A stretch of 64,000 nucleotides of DNA. It comes from Candidatus Melainabacteria bacterium (lineage in GTDB: Bacteria; Cyanobacteriota; Vampirovibrionia; Obscuribacterales; Obscuribacteraceae). The stretch spans positions 1,860,001 through 1,924,000 of the forward strand of contig CP064963.1 in the NCBI GenBank assembly GCA_016699165.1, in the 5' to 3' direction. The position numbers were made by a program, and so were the translations under genes. The notes under the pieces were generated by a model. The model did not search any database, was not told the origin of the DNA, and was given only the letters and a program-made list of their open reading frames with translations. Positions 16,691-26,430 of the stretch are shown here, piece after piece. Numbering within the stretch: position 1 is the first letter of the stretch; each line of letters begins with the position of its first letter.

Positions 16691-16888
16691 ATAACTCTTC
16701 CAATTCTAATGCCAATAACATTTGCCTACAAAAGCCAACGCGGTCTTGTATTGCCTGTATTGATTGATTAGCAACTTAGTTTAGAACTCGAAGCGCCGAA
16801 AACGCTATCTTCCCATTGTAATCTCTTTCAAGGAATTGCCCACCGTAATTCCCACACTGAAGTTAATAAGAGCAAGCGAAAAAATCGC

Positions 16889-17536
16889 CTAAGCATTTTC
16901 TGGATTCTTCGCGCAAAAGAGTGAGATTTCTTGATGCGACGACACGACTAGATTAGTTAGTCTTTCTTGCTCTATAGCAAAGCCGCCTGATTCCACGCGC
17001 TCTTTTAGTTCGTTGACTTGATAATAAGTAGTGTAAGTAACTACTTCAGACCCGCCAAAACTATGCTTAATAAGCCCATCACCTTCGCCTTCAAGCATCA
17101 TGAGCAGAAATTTGCCACCTGGTTTTAGCAGTCGATAAACCTGTTTAAGTACGCGAGGCAAATATTCTTTGTTTGCATAAAGCATCGAAGTGATACTAAG
17201 AACACAATCAAAGGTGCCTTCACCAAGCTTTTCCATGGCATGCATGTCCATCAAGAACAATCGCTCCTCGGGCACCACTTTTTTTGCTTCTTCAAGCATC
17301 GTTAGCGAAATGTCTATACCGATTGCATCATGACCTTGCTTCAGCATGTAAGAAACATACGACCCATTACCGCAGCCAATATCTAAGATTCGACTTTTAG
17401 CTGGAACCAGACGCAAAAAATCGTCGAGCAGTCCTTTGAATTTGGACAAGTCGTCTGGAAAGGTTTTGATATAGGCTATGCCATAGTCGTCGTGGTCCGC
17501 TTTTCTGGCAAGCGCAGCTTCATCTGTTTCAGTCAT
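16889..17536 (-). CDS. SAM-dependent class I methyltransferase
   Basis: A 215-residue methyltransferase. Motif I is ILDIGCGNGSYVSYML (~45-60), with the acidic motif AIGIDISLTMLE, then the post-motif FDCVLSITSMLY and the motif LKPGGKFLLMMLEGE. This is the Methyltransf_11/25 type. Substrate is unknown; small molecules or quinones are common for the family. It lies alone between the beta-helix gene and the leftward tetR gene and shows no obvious operon partner. Confidence 0.88.
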   Translation of the reverse strand: MTETDEAALARKADHDDYGIAYIKTFPDDLSKFKGLLDDFLRLVPAKSRILDIGCGNGSYVSYMLKQGHDAIGIDISLTMLEEAKKVVPEERLFLMDMHAMEKLGEGTFDCVLSITSMLYANKEYLPRVLKQVYRLLKPGGKFLLMMLEGEGDGLIKHSFGGSEVVTYTTYYQVNELKERVESGGFAIEQERLTNLVVSSHQEISLFCAKNPENA

Positions 17537-17634
17537 AAAAATTTTACAGTAGGACGAACTGATTATTGTCCTAAGAAATGACCAAAAGGTAAAGTAGACA
17601 AGACCTTTGACAGCCCTTTAGAAGCTTAAGTGTT

Positions 17635-18246
17635 TCACAGTTTTATGCCGTGCAAGAAAAGTTCGAAGCTCTTTTTCAGTTCGCCAAGTAGCGTTCCGCT
17701 TTTGCGCCCTGAGCGAATCCACTTATTTTGTTCGCACATAATGGTCAAATCAAGCAGGCGTGCAACTTGCAGAGTGTCGAAGTCCATGCGAAAAACCTTA
17801 GTCTCTTGTCCGCGACGCAGAATTGCTTCAAGGCACATGATCATCGGCTCAACCTTCTCATCAGCCTTTTGCTCTGGCTTCATCAGGGGAGCTAGTCGTT
17901 GCTCACAAAAAACATCGAGTAAGCGCCAATTATTTTCGGTCCACAAAGACACGTCATTAACAAAGGCATCTATCATTTGAACGGCCGACAGGTTCTTTTT
18001 GCGCTGGTCTTCGATATAAGCAACCGACTCTTCTAGGCACTGACGCCTGATCTCCAGAGTTACCTCTTCTTTAGATTTAAAATAATAGTAAAAGGTAACC
18101 TTGGCCACGTCTGCATGCGCGACAATATCGTCTATAGTGGTGCCAGCGTAACCCTTCTCGCTAAACAGCTGCTTTGCCGAGTCAACAAGACTTTGACGCC
18201 GCAACGCCTTTTTACGATCTGTACGCTTGATGGAGACCTGGCTCAT
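17635..18246 (-). CDS. TetR-family repressor, probable regulator of the RND operon
   Basis: A 203-residue protein with an N-terminal TetR HTH (~15-62, AKQLFSEKGYAGTTIDDIVAHADVAKVTFYYYFKSKEEV) and a helical ligand-binding domain. It is transcribed divergently from the efflux genes starting at 18297. The 50-base gap contains a near-perfect palindrome suited to a TetR dimer. By family analogy it represses both itself and the pump until an effector binds. The ligand is unknown. Confidence 0.92.
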   Translation of the reverse strand: MSQVSIKRTDRKKALRRQSLVDSAKQLFSEKGYAGTTIDDIVAHADVAKVTFYYYFKSKEEVTLEIRRQCLEESVAYIEDQRKKNLSAVQMIDAFVNDVSLWTENNWRLLDVFCEQRLAPLMKPEQKADEKVEPMIMCLEAILRRGQETKVFRMDFDTLQVARLLDLTIMCEQNKWIRSGRKSGTLLGELKKSFELFLHGIKL

Positions 18247-18262
18247 TTGACAAGCATATCAC

Positions 18263-18278
18263 AGTATGAGATCATACT
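18263..18278. promoter_or_regulatory. TetR operator palindrome
   Basis: AGTATGAGATCATACT has perfect 7-base arms (AGTATGA/TCATACT) around a GA centre. It sits midway between the divergent tetR and efflux adaptor starts. A TTGACA at 18247-18252 is a fair -35 for rightward transcription, with the -10 region falling inside the palindrome, so binding would block the efflux promoter. Confidence 0.75.
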
Positions 18279-18296
18279 AGAGTACGGTTTGAGAAA

Positions 18297-19538
18297 ATGA
18301 CCCAAAGAATAACACTTTTGGCGTTTTTAATGGGCATTTTTGCTATGTCCCTGCTATCGTCGTGCTCAAATGCACCTGCTGCGGTACCACAAATGCCGCC
18401 GACTTCAGTCCAGACCCAGACTATAAGCCTATCTAACATCAAAGAACAGTCTGACTATCAAGCCACTTTGAAGTCTAGAAAATCTGTCACGCTACATCCA
18501 AACGTCGAAGGTTATATAACCCTCATAAGAGCCCACTCCGGACAGCTCGTCAAAACCGGAGAAAAAATCATTCAAATAGATTCGCGCATGCAAACTGCTC
18601 AGACATCCGCCTCCGCCGAGGGTGCCGATTCAATCAAGTCGGACCTCGCCTCATCGCAAGCCACGCTTGCATCTTTTGAAAGCACTCTCAAAAGCAAATA
18701 TGCAAACCTCGAATACACTAAGGCACAGTTTCAGAGATACAACAACTTGCAAAAAGAAGGGGCTATTTCGCTTTCAGACCTAGACGCTCGCAAAAACAGT
18801 TATATCGCTGCTCAGGCAGACGTGGATGCCACCATTCAGCAGATTCAAGCACAAAAAATGGTAGTGGAAAAATATAAACGTACTTATAAGCAAGCGCTTT
18901 CCAGCCTCAAAATGGAAACGGAACATCTAAAATATTTCGAAGTAAAAGCCCCATTCACAGGCGTTATTGGTGACATACCGGCAAAAGTTGGCGACCATGT
19001 CACGACAGATACCGAGTTGACCAAACTTACGGAAAACCATCCCCTCGAACTGTATGTTGCCATTCCAGCTGAGATGGCAAGTCAATTAGAGATGGGTGAC
19101 AAAATAAGTCTCACTTCAAGTTCTGGCACCGCATATGGTGATAGCAAAGTTATTTTTATTGCTCCTACCGTCGATTCGGAAAGTCAAACAGTCCTTGTTA
19201 AAGCCCTTTTCGACAATGCCAAAAGCTCTTTGCGTGCTGACCAGCAAGTAACAGCACGTATAGTTTGGGATGCACATCCAGGCATTGTGGTGCCAACTAA
19301 AGCAGTAAGTCAAATTGCTGGTAAATCATTTGTATTTATCGTGCAAGAAAATAGCAAAGGACAAAGTGTAGCGAAACAAGCCGAAATTGAAGTTTCTGGA
19401 ATTGAAGGAAATAACTATCAAGTCAAAAGCGGTTTGAAAGCAGGCGACAAATTAATCACAACAGGTATTCAAAGACTAGCAGATGGCGCGTCCATTGCAC
19501 TTGATCCCAAAATGAGCGCGTCTTCAGATGTTCGTTAA
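18297..19538 (+). CDS. RND efflux periplasmic adaptor (membrane fusion) lipoprotein
   Basis: A 413-residue AcrA/MexA-type adaptor. A signal sequence ends in the lipobox LLSSC (lipidated Cys ~23). Following it are a split biotinyl-lipoyl-like domain (VTLHPNVEGYITLIRAHSGQLVKTGEKII), a coiled-coil hairpin (~95-200), the second lipoyl half (FEVKAPFTGVIGDIPAKVGDHV), and beta-barrel and membrane-proximal domains. It links the inner-membrane pump to an outer-membrane channel. No TolC-type gene is present here, so an outer-membrane partner encoded elsewhere is presumably used. It overlaps the pump gene by 11 bases. Confidence 0.93.
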   Translation: MTQRITLLAFLMGIFAMSLLSSCSNAPAAVPQMPPTSVQTQTISLSNIKEQSDYQATLKSRKSVTLHPNVEGYITLIRAHSGQLVKTGEKIIQIDSRMQTAQTSASAEGADSIKSDLASSQATLASFESTLKSKYANLEYTKAQFQRYNNLQKEGAISLSDLDARKNSYIAAQADVDATIQQIQAQKMVVEKYKRTYKQALSSLKMETEHLKYFEVKAPFTGVIGDIPAKVGDHVTTDTELTKLTENHPLELYVAIPAEMASQLEMGDKISLTSSSGTAYGDSKVIFIAPTVDSESQTVLVKALFDNAKSSLRADQQVTARIVWDAHPGIVVPTKAVSQIAGKSFVFIVQENSKGQSVAKQAEIEVSGIEGNNYQVKSGLKAGDKLITTGIQRLADGASIALDPKMSASSDVR

Positions 19539-22500
19539 TTTCTTTATTGACCGTCCAATTTTCGCTTCGGTCTGCTCTCTAATAATTGTTATAGCCGGAC
19601 TCGTTTCCATTCCGAACTTGTCTATTGCTCAGTATCCCGCAATCGTTCCGCCTCAAGTAAAAATCACTTCTGCATACACTGGAGCTGGTGCAGAGGCTGT
19701 TGAAGCAAGCGTCACCAATGTGCTCGAACAGCAAATCAACGGCGTCAAGGGAATGAAATATATTACCTCTACAAGTGGTAACGACGGCACAAGCACTATA
19801 AATGTCACATTCGATTTAGAGCGCGATATCGATGCTGCAGCAGTCGATGTACAAAACAGAGTAGGTGCAGTACAAGGCAGATTGCCCGATGAAGTGAAGC
19901 GAACCGGTGTAGTGGTTGACAAAGTTTCGACCACAATTATATTTGCTTCAGCACTATCTTCTGATCGTCACGATGCTCTTTACTTGAGCAATTACGCAGA
20001 CCTTTATATAAAAGATGCACTGAAGCGCGTGAGAGGCGTAGGCGACGTCACCATATTTGGTGAGCGCAAATACTCTATGCGTATTTGGCTCGACCCGACC
20101 AAAATGACTAATCGCAAAATCACTACAACAAACGTAGTTAATGCCCTTGCAGATCAAAACGTACAGGTTGCTAGCGGCTCAATTGGTAAGGCTCCCTATG
20201 TCGATGGACAGGCATTCGAGACAAACATTCGAGTGCGCGGTCGTCTCACACGCCCAGAAGAATTTGCAAACGTAATAATCAAAAGAGGACCCAACGGCTC
20301 GGTTGTAAAAGTAAAAGACATTGGCAGAGTGGAATTAGGCGCTGAAAACTACGGGACCTTTTTGCGTTATCGCGGACTCAACGCCGTTGGCATCGCCATA
20401 TTTCAAGCCCCTGGAGCAAATGCTCTAGATGTTGCGCGCGAATGCAAAATAGAACTTAAAAGACTGACCCAAAATTTGCCTCCAGGCATGAAGAGCGAGA
20501 TTGCGTTCGACACCACTTTAGCCGTAGATGAATCTATACGCGAAGTTATTATTACTTTGGCTCAAGCTATTGGTCTGGTTATTCTCGTTATATTCTTGTT
20601 CCTACAAGGTTGGCGCTCCACTCTAATTCCAGCCATCACAATTCCAGTGTCTTTGGTCGGGACTTTCGCTGCGATGAAGGTGCTCGACTTTTCAATTAAC
20701 ACTCTCACTCTATTTGGTATCACACTTGCCACCGGGCTTGTAGTAGACGATGCCATAGTTGTGATTGAAAATATCTCTCGCTTGATGGAAGAACGCAATC
20801 TAAGCCCGCTTGAAGCCGCAAGAGAAGGCATGAAAGAAGTTACTAGCGCAGTTATTGCAACCGCTCTTGTTCTTGCTGCTGTGTTTATTCCAGTAGCATT
20901 CTTCCCTGGCACAACTGGACAGTTATATAGACAGTTTGCGCTTACACTTGCAATTTCGGTTGGTATCTCGGCATTTAACGCCCTCACGTTAACTCCGGCA
21001 CTTTCGGCTCGATTGCTCAAACACGAGCACAAGAAAAATTGGTTCTTTGACCAAATCAATAAATTTCTAGACTGGTTGCGAGATACTTTTGGCTCAACTC
21101 TTCGTACACTATTGCGCTTTAAAGCTGTGGTCGTTCTGGCTTTTGTAGCCACTCTTGCTCTCACTGCATTTTTGTACACCAGAATGCCGACTGGATTTTT
21201 GCCCGAAGAAGACGTCGGCTATTTTATGATTGTGGTTCAAGGACCAGACGGCGTCTCGCTCGATTACACAAGCAAGGCAGTTGAGAAAGTCGAAGCAGCA
21301 GTAAAAGACGTAAAAGAAATAAGCGGCATCTTTGCGGTGGGTGGCTTTAGTTTTTCTGGCAACAATTCAAGTAACGCCATTGTTTTCTGCACACTAAAAC
21401 CATGGAACGACCGCAAAGGACACGCTCAGACCGCAGACGACATTATCAACAGATTGCGCGGTCCGCTAATGGGAATTACAGATGCATTTTGTATCCCATT
21501 CAATCCACCTCCCATTCAAGGATTAGGTAACTTCGGCGGCTTCGCCTTCGACCTTGAAAATACTCAGCGTTTACCTATGAATGAATTTGCCGAGATAGCA
21601 AATTCATTTATAAACGAAGCCCGAAAAAGTCCGAAACTGACTGGCATCAGCACCACATTTAGAGCCAATGCGCCACAAATCATAGTCGACGTCGACCGCG
21701 AAAAAGCAGAGTCTATAGGCGTCAAAACTGGCGACGTGTTCAAGACCATTCAAGCCTTCGTAGGCTCGCTTTACGTTAACGACTTCGACTACCTAGACCG
21801 AAGTTATCGCACTTACGTGCAAGCTGAAGCACCATATCGCAACAACCCAGACGATATCTCAAGCTTCTATGTGCAAGGCAAAGATCAAACCATGGTGCCA
21901 CTAAGCAACTTAGTTAAATTGCGCAACACCACCTCGTCTCCAACGATATCGCATTACAACTTGTTCAAATCGGTTGAAGTAAACGGATCTCCAGCGCCTG
22001 GCATAAGCTCTGGACAAGCCATTCAAGAAATGGAAAGCATCGCCGCGCGCGTTTTGCCGCGCGGCATGAACTTTGAGTGGACCGGCATATCGCTTGAAGA
22101 AATTGAGTCTGGCAACCTTGCTATTCTTATTTTTGCACTGGGACTTTTATTCGTCTTTCTGGTGCTTGCAGCCCAGTACGAGAGCCTGCTCGACCCGCTT
22201 GTGATTCTATTTGCAGTCCCACTTGCCATACTTGGTGCCATCAGCGCTCAGATGATGCGCGGCTTGCAAAATGACGTATTCTGTCAAATCGGACTTGTGA
22301 TGCTCATTGGTCTTGCCAGCAAGAACTCGATTCTGATAGTCGAGTTTGCTAATCAGTTGTATGCGCGTGGAATGTCGCACAAGAAAGCGATTATTGACGC
22401 AGCCCTCACTCGTCTACGTCCCATTCTTATGACTTCGCTGGCATTCATATTCGGTATTTTGCCCCTGTCATTTGCCGAAGGAGCTGGCGCGCATAGTCGA

Positions 22501-22671
22501 CACTCACTGGGTACAAGCATATTGGGAGGCATGGTTCTCTCGACCATTTTGAGCTTATATGTAGTGCCGGTATTATATCTGGTGATAAAAGAAATCAAAA
22601 TGCGTTTCACAAAAACGAAACCACCTGAAAAAATTCATGAGCCAATCGCAGAAAATCTTCAAAACAAATAA
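19528..22671 (+). CDS. RND multidrug efflux transporter (AcrB/HAE-1 family)
   Basis: A 1047-residue, 12-helix RND pump of full family length. Recognisable parts are the N-terminal FVNFFIDRPIFASVCSLIIVIAGL, the two large periplasmic loops with QYPAIVPPQVKITSAYTGA, the TM4 proton-relay motif GLVVDDAIVVIENISR containing the paired aspartates, and the TM10-12 half with LIGLASKNSILIVEFANQ (relay Lys). It exports hydrophobic compounds using the proton gradient. The start overlaps the adaptor gene; the end overlaps the next gene by 35 bases, giving a compact operon under the TetR operator. Confidence 0.95.
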   Translation: MFVNFFIDRPIFASVCSLIIVIAGLVSIPNLSIAQYPAIVPPQVKITSAYTGAGAEAVEASVTNVLEQQINGVKGMKYITSTSGNDGTSTINVTFDLERDIDAAAVDVQNRVGAVQGRLPDEVKRTGVVVDKVSTTIIFASALSSDRHDALYLSNYADLYIKDALKRVRGVGDVTIFGERKYSMRIWLDPTKMTNRKITTTNVVNALADQNVQVASGSIGKAPYVDGQAFETNIRVRGRLTRPEEFANVIIKRGPNGSVVKVKDIGRVELGAENYGTFLRYRGLNAVGIAIFQAPGANALDVARECKIELKRLTQNLPPGMKSEIAFDTTLAVDESIREVIITLAQAIGLVILVIFLFLQGWRSTLIPAITIPVSLVGTFAAMKVLDFSINTLTLFGITLATGLVVDDAIVVIENISRLMEERNLSPLEAAREGMKEVTSAVIATALVLAAVFIPVAFFPGTTGQLYRQFALTLAISVGISAFNALTLTPALSARLLKHEHKKNWFFDQINKFLDWLRDTFGSTLRTLLRFKAVVVLAFVATLALTAFLYTRMPTGFLPEEDVGYFMIVVQGPDGVSLDYTSKAVEKVEAAVKDVKEISGIFAVGGFSFSGNNSSNAIVFCTLKPWNDRKGHAQTADDIINRLRGPLMGITDAFCIPFNPPPIQGLGNFGGFAFDLENTQRLPMNEFAEIANSFINEARKSPKLTGISTTFRANAPQIIVDVDREKAESIGVKTGDVFKTIQAFVGSLYVNDFDYLDRSYRTYVQAEAPYRNNPDDISSFYVQGKDQTMVPLSNLVKLRNTTSSPTISHYNLFKSVEVNGSPAPGISSGQAIQEMESIAARVLPRGMNFEWTGISLEEIESGNLAILIFALGLLFVFLVLAAQYESLLDPLVILFAVPLAILGAISAQMMRGLQNDVFCQIGLVMLIGLASKNSILIVEFANQLYARGMSHKKAIIDAALTRLRPILMTSLAFIFGILPLSFAEGAGAHSRHSLGTSILGGMVLSTILSLYVVPVLYLVIKEIKMRFTKTKPPEKIHEPIAENLQNK

Positions 22672-23068
22672 AAGCGCATTCAAAAAAATCGCAGTTTATT
22701 TCATGGTGGCATTATTCTTTGGAGTAGGCGTCATGCACTTCATCAAAACCGAAACATTTGCATCGGCAATGCCTAACTATCTGCCAGAAAAAATATTATT
22801 GGTCCAGCTAACTGGTGTTATAGAAATTCTTGGCGCACTAGGTCTACTCTTTTCAAAAACACGCAGAGCTGCCGGAATTTGCATCGCACTCTTTCTCATT
22901 TGCGTCTTTCCGGTAAATCTCAACATGGCCTTTCATCCCGAAAACTTTCATCCCGTTCCGGCTTGGGCACTTTACCTGCGCCTTCCTATTCAAGGGATTT
23001 TAATCTGGCTTGCAATAGTTGCTTCCAAATACACAAGCAGTTGTCAAAAGCTCGAAACCAAAGATTAA
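22637..23068 (+). CDS. DoxX-like four-helix membrane protein
   Basis: A 143-residue protein with four hydrophobic segments and the pattern of the DoxX/DoxX-like family: a FFGVGVMHFIKTETFASAMPNYLP region, LVQLTGVIEILGALGLL, and NLNMAFHPENFHPVPAWALYLRLPIQ. The family's role is poorly known (redox or membrane-stress functions are proposed for some members). It overlaps the RND pump gene, so it is translated with it and may help detoxification. Confidence 0.82.
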   Translation: MSQSQKIFKTNKSAFKKIAVYFMVALFFGVGVMHFIKTETFASAMPNYLPEKILLVQLTGVIEILGALGLLFSKTRRAAGICIALFLICVFPVNLNMAFHPENFHPVPAWALYLRLPIQGILIWLAIVASKYTSSCQKLETKD

Positions 23069-23134
23069 TCGCCTTCCCTTCTGATAAGTGCCTAAAAGCT
23101 TTGGGAATTTCAATTGTTAATGTAGACTAAGATC

Positions 23135-23488
23135 ATGGCCTTTAACAGCATGATTGATAAACAACGAACTGCCTCTTTTGCGCAGAGATGTTTGTTTGCG
23201 ACCATGCTTTGCGTCTCGGAGATTGCCTTTATAGCTCTGCGCAATCTGTCTAACCCCAGGTATTTCGAAGCTTTTTACCACACCCAGTTAGGCTCTAATT
23301 TCAACAAGATGTTCCTTATTTGGCAGATTCTTGGCATCATTGTTTTTGTTATTGTGCCTCTGAGCAGACGAACCTTTGTGCGCTTGCTCCAAAATATGGC
23401 CCTTGTTGGATTCTTCTTCGTGCCGCTCATTGCCTGGCTAATTTTGGGTCCAGTCCTTTTCCATTACAAATCTCCTGGTGCGGTCTAA
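23135..23488 (+). CDS. Small integral membrane protein, unknown function
   Basis: A 117-residue protein with about three hydrophobic segments (LFATMLCVSEIAFIAL, MFLIWQILGIIVFVIVPL, MALVGFFFVPLIAWLILGPVLF). No family was recognised. It is 66 bases after the DoxX-like gene, and its 3' end overlaps the NlpC/P60 gene by 11 bases, so it belongs to the same rightward run. Confidence 0.7.
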   Translation: MAFNSMIDKQRTASFAQRCLFATMLCVSEIAFIALRNLSNPRYFEAFYHTQLGSNFNKMFLIWQILGIIVFVIVPLSRRTFVRLLQNMALVGFFFVPLIAWLILGPVLFHYKSPGAV

Positions 23489-24308
23489 GAAAGCATTAGT
23501 ACTTGCCTTTGCTTGCGCTTTACTGCTTTGCGCTCACTCATTTTCGCCAGCGCAAAGCTATGAATCGCCGTATAGTGTCAAACTAACAGAACCTGGCGAT
23601 GGCCTTTGTCAGTGTGAATCTCAAAGCCCTCGAAACGACTGGCGGCTTGAATCCCAAACGCCTTATGAAGACTGGTACTCTCAACAAGTTCGAACGAAAT
23701 ATCAAGCCTGGGGTCCCGAGCCAAGGCCTTTTCCAGCTCCAGACAATTTAGATAATAAATCTGCCGAATGGAAAAGACAGCGCTTATTAGCTGTGGCAAT
23801 TCGCATGATTGGCTTGCCTTACCAGCATCACCACATTCCAGACTGGGATCCACCTGCAGATTGGCCTTGGAAAGAAGTTAAATATGGATGCAACTCAAAG
23901 GGTCTTGACTGCAGCAATTTCACCGGTTGGTTATATAATTTCGGGCTTGGTATCAAACTCAATACCAACGTTCAAAAGCAAGCAGATAGCCAATTAGTTG
24001 ACGCCCAGGTAATCACCACAAATGGTGTCAGCATAGAAAATTATGACTTGCTCAAAAACAGCTTGAAGACTGGTGACTTGTTATATATCAAAAAGCGAGA
24101 CGAGGAAAAAATCAGTCACGTAATCATGTGGGTCGGTGCTTATGGCAAAGCGCCAAACAATGTTCCACTAATAATAGATTGTACTGGAGAAGGGCATAAA
24201 GACTCAAACGGCAACGACATACCGGTTGGTGTTCATCTACGACCATTCACCCAAGATAGCTGGTATTTCAATCGATTCTCACACGCTCATCGCATAATCA
24301 AAGACTAG
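23478..24308 (+). CDS. Secreted NlpC/P60-family cysteine peptidase
   Basis: A 276-residue protein starting at a GTG that overlaps the previous stop. The N-terminus is a signal peptide (ALVLAFACALLLCAHSFSPAQS). The C-terminal half has the NlpC/P60 layout: catalytic Cys in GLDCSNFTGWLYNF (C145), GDLLYIKKRDEEKISHVIMWVG with the catalytic His (H214), and a polar residue in the following IIDCTGEG strand. It probably cleaves D-Glu/meso-DAP-type peptidoglycan bonds. The Trp/Pro-rich N-terminal half is unassigned. It is the last gene of the efflux run. Confidence 0.85.
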   Translation: MRSKKALVLAFACALLLCAHSFSPAQSYESPYSVKLTEPGDGLCQCESQSPRNDWRLESQTPYEDWYSQQVRTKYQAWGPEPRPFPAPDNLDNKSAEWKRQRLLAVAIRMIGLPYQHHHIPDWDPPADWPWKEVKYGCNSKGLDCSNFTGWLYNFGLGIKLNTNVQKQADSQLVDAQVITTNGVSIENYDLLKNSLKTGDLLYIKKRDEEKISHVIMWVGAYGKAPNNVPLIIDCTGEGHKDSNGNDIPVGVHLRPFTQDSWYFNRFSHAHRIIKD

Positions 24309-24319
24309 ACTGTATTTGA

Positions 24320-25258
24320 TTAAGACTTAGGCTTTGCGGCTCTGTATTTGGCGTAATCGTTTTCAGCTTCTTGATCGTGACCCAATTTTTTGTTAGACAT
24401 AAAACGCAAGAGATATGCGCTTGCTTTGTCTCTACGCGGCATTCCATCGATATACTTATCGATAGACGCAATTGTATTTTGATATTCTTTGGCAAAGAAA
24501 TAAGATTGAGCCACACCAAGCTTGGCTAAGACCATGCGTCTATTGGCTTCCGCTACCGAATCTTCCGCTGATGCTCGCGCATCGATTGCAAGCGTAAATT
24601 CGTCTACAGCCTCGTTATACGCTTTTTTAATTTCACTGGCATCGGCTTTAGTTTCTTCAAGCAATTTTGCTCTAGATAAATTGACTTGTGCAAAAACAAT
24701 TCGAGCAGAACTATAATCGTGTCCCAACTTAATGGCTTGAACAAAGTCGGAAAGTGACAGATCAACTTCTTTTAGGGCTTCTTTGAAATCCTTTTTAGTC
24801 TGAGCTTCGCTTGCAAGAAAATAATGCAACAAAGCTCTACTATTAAAATAGACACCATCCCTGGGGCTCAACTCAATCGATTTATCGTAGTCTTTTACAG
24901 ACTGTGCCACGTCGCCTTTGAGCAAGAAACCATGCGCGCGACCAAGGCGTGCTCGGGGATCTTTGGGGTCGAGTATAATTGCTTTATCGTATGATTTAAT
25001 CGCTTCGTCACTTCGTTGCAATTTCAAATATGAATCACCAAGCAATCGATGAGCAACGGCATTATCTGGTGCCTTTTCCACAATTGCCTCAGCTTCTTTC
25101 AAAGCCAAGTCGCCTTCGTCTTCTCTTAGGAGCGCCTCGCATTTCTCAATCTGACCACTCAGGTCCTCTGCGGCTATAGATGCCATGTTCAGACCAAACA
25201 TCAAGCTCAATGCGACAAACCCGAAGGCAAATTTTCTTGTCATAGTAAATTGTTCCAT
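24320..25258 (-). CDS. Exported TPR protein
   Basis: A 312-residue protein with a signal peptide (FAFGFVALSLMFGLNMASIAA) and TPR units from ~35 onward: AVAHRLLGDSYLKLQRSDEAIKSYDKAI, ARLGRAHGFLLKGDVAQSVKDYDKSI and others, with a longer helical C-terminal part. It is predicted periplasmic and probably a protein-interaction scaffold. ATG 25258 has AGGT upstream; ATG 25243 is an alternative. It is convergent with the NlpC/P60 gene (11-base gap). Confidence 0.85.
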   Translation of the reverse strand: MEQFTMTRKFAFGFVALSLMFGLNMASIAAEDLSGQIEKCEALLREDEGDLALKEAEAIVEKAPDNAVAHRLLGDSYLKLQRSDEAIKSYDKAIILDPKDPRARLGRAHGFLLKGDVAQSVKDYDKSIELSPRDGVYFNSRALLHYFLASEAQTKKDFKEALKEVDLSLSDFVQAIKLGHDYSSARIVFAQVNLSRAKLLEETKADASEIKKAYNEAVDEFTLAIDARASAEDSVAEANRRMVLAKLGVAQSYFFAKEYQNTIASIDKYIDGMPRRDKASAYLLRFMSNKKLGHDQEAENDYAKYRAAKPKS

Positions 25259-25308
25259 TGTTACCTAAGTTACAGCTTATCCGGTTATAGCGCTCAATAT
25301 TTCAACAG

Positions 25309-26400
25309 ATGCCTGCGAGCATAAGATTTAATATAATAGATTCCATTTTCGAGGTGCGGATAATCAGTTTTACCAAAACAATTTTGACACTGACCCTGGG
25401 ACTGTTTGTCCTGGGCGCTTCTAATCTGGTGCCAGCATGCGCCAAAGAGAAAACCGAGACTGTCTCTGCGTCAAATAGCCAGACCAAAGATGTTTACGAA
25501 ACCTGGCATGACGAAGAGCGTAATCGCGATTTGCCGGTAAAAATATACCTGCCCGAATCTGCGGCAAATGCGCCAGTAGTGATTTTTTCTCATGGTTTAG
25601 GAGGGTCGCGCGAAGCAGCTCTCTATCTTGGAAAATACTGGTCCGAACATGGTTATGTTTGCGTCTTTGCTCAACATCTTGGAAGCGACGAATCAATCTG
25701 GAAGCCCAAAGTAGAATCGCACGAGATAAAAACTTTTATGGGATTTTTAAACGCGCTCAAAGACACGCTTAAGGACCCCTCTCACGCCATTAACCGAGCA
25801 AACGATATTCCTTTTATAGTGGACCAGCTCGAACTAAAATCAAAGCCAGACTCAGGTTCGTGCCTGGCAGGAAAAATCGACGTGAATAACATCGCAATAG
25901 CCGGACATTCTTTTGGCGCATGGACAGCCCTTACAGCAAGCGGACAAAAGCTAGTCGATACAGATGGCAAAATCAAAACATTCACAGACCCCAGACTGAA
26001 AGTGGCTATTTATCTCAGTCCTACTTGCCCTAGAAAAACTGTCGATCCCAATGTCGCCTTCGAAGACATAGCTGTGCCAGGCTTACACATGACAGGCACC
26101 AAAGACACTTCACCCATAGGCGAAACCAAAATCGAGGACAGACGCGCCGCTTACGACAGCATCACCCGCGCAGCTCAGTATCTTGTGACCATTAAAAAAG
26201 CTGACCACATGGTTTTCAACGGTCGTTCCAAAGTGCGCAAAGAAGATAAAGCCCAACAGGAAGTCATAGCCAGAGCTTCGACCTATTTTTTGGACGCCTA
26301 CCTGAAACACAACCCCGAGGCGCTCAAATGGCTTCATGAATCTGCTTATCAGGACCTGGCTAATTACGCGACTTTCGAGCAAAAAACTGCTAAATTATAG
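25309..26400 (+). CDS. Exported alpha/beta-hydrolase (PAF-acetylhydrolase/dienelactone-hydrolase-like)
   Basis: A 363-residue hydrolase. The oxyanion-side motif VVIFSHGLGGSREAA is followed by the nucleophile elbow IAGHSFGAWTAL (Ser at about residue 207), a probable catalytic Asp in HMTGTKDTSP and His in KKADHMVFNG, so the triad looks complete. A signal peptide precedes ACAKEK. The start is uncertain: ATG 25309 or GTG 25354, the latter giving a more typical signal peptide. The substrate is unknown (ester or lipid). The gene at 14526 is a paralogue without the catalytic centre. Confidence 0.85.
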   Translation: MPASIRFNIIDSIFEVRIISFTKTILTLTLGLFVLGASNLVPACAKEKTETVSASNSQTKDVYETWHDEERNRDLPVKIYLPESAANAPVVIFSHGLGGSREAALYLGKYWSEHGYVCVFAQHLGSDESIWKPKVESHEIKTFMGFLNALKDTLKDPSHAINRANDIPFIVDQLELKSKPDSGSCLAGKIDVNNIAIAGHSFGAWTALTASGQKLVDTDGKIKTFTDPRLKVAIYLSPTCPRKTVDPNVAFEDIAVPGLHMTGTKDTSPIGETKIEDRRAAYDSITRAAQYLVTIKKADHMVFNGRSKVRKEDKAQQEVIARASTYFLDAYLKHNPEALKWLHESAYQDLANYATFEQKTAKL

Positions 26401-26430
26401 TCCTCAATTCCTCCCAGAAAGAGTGGAAAA

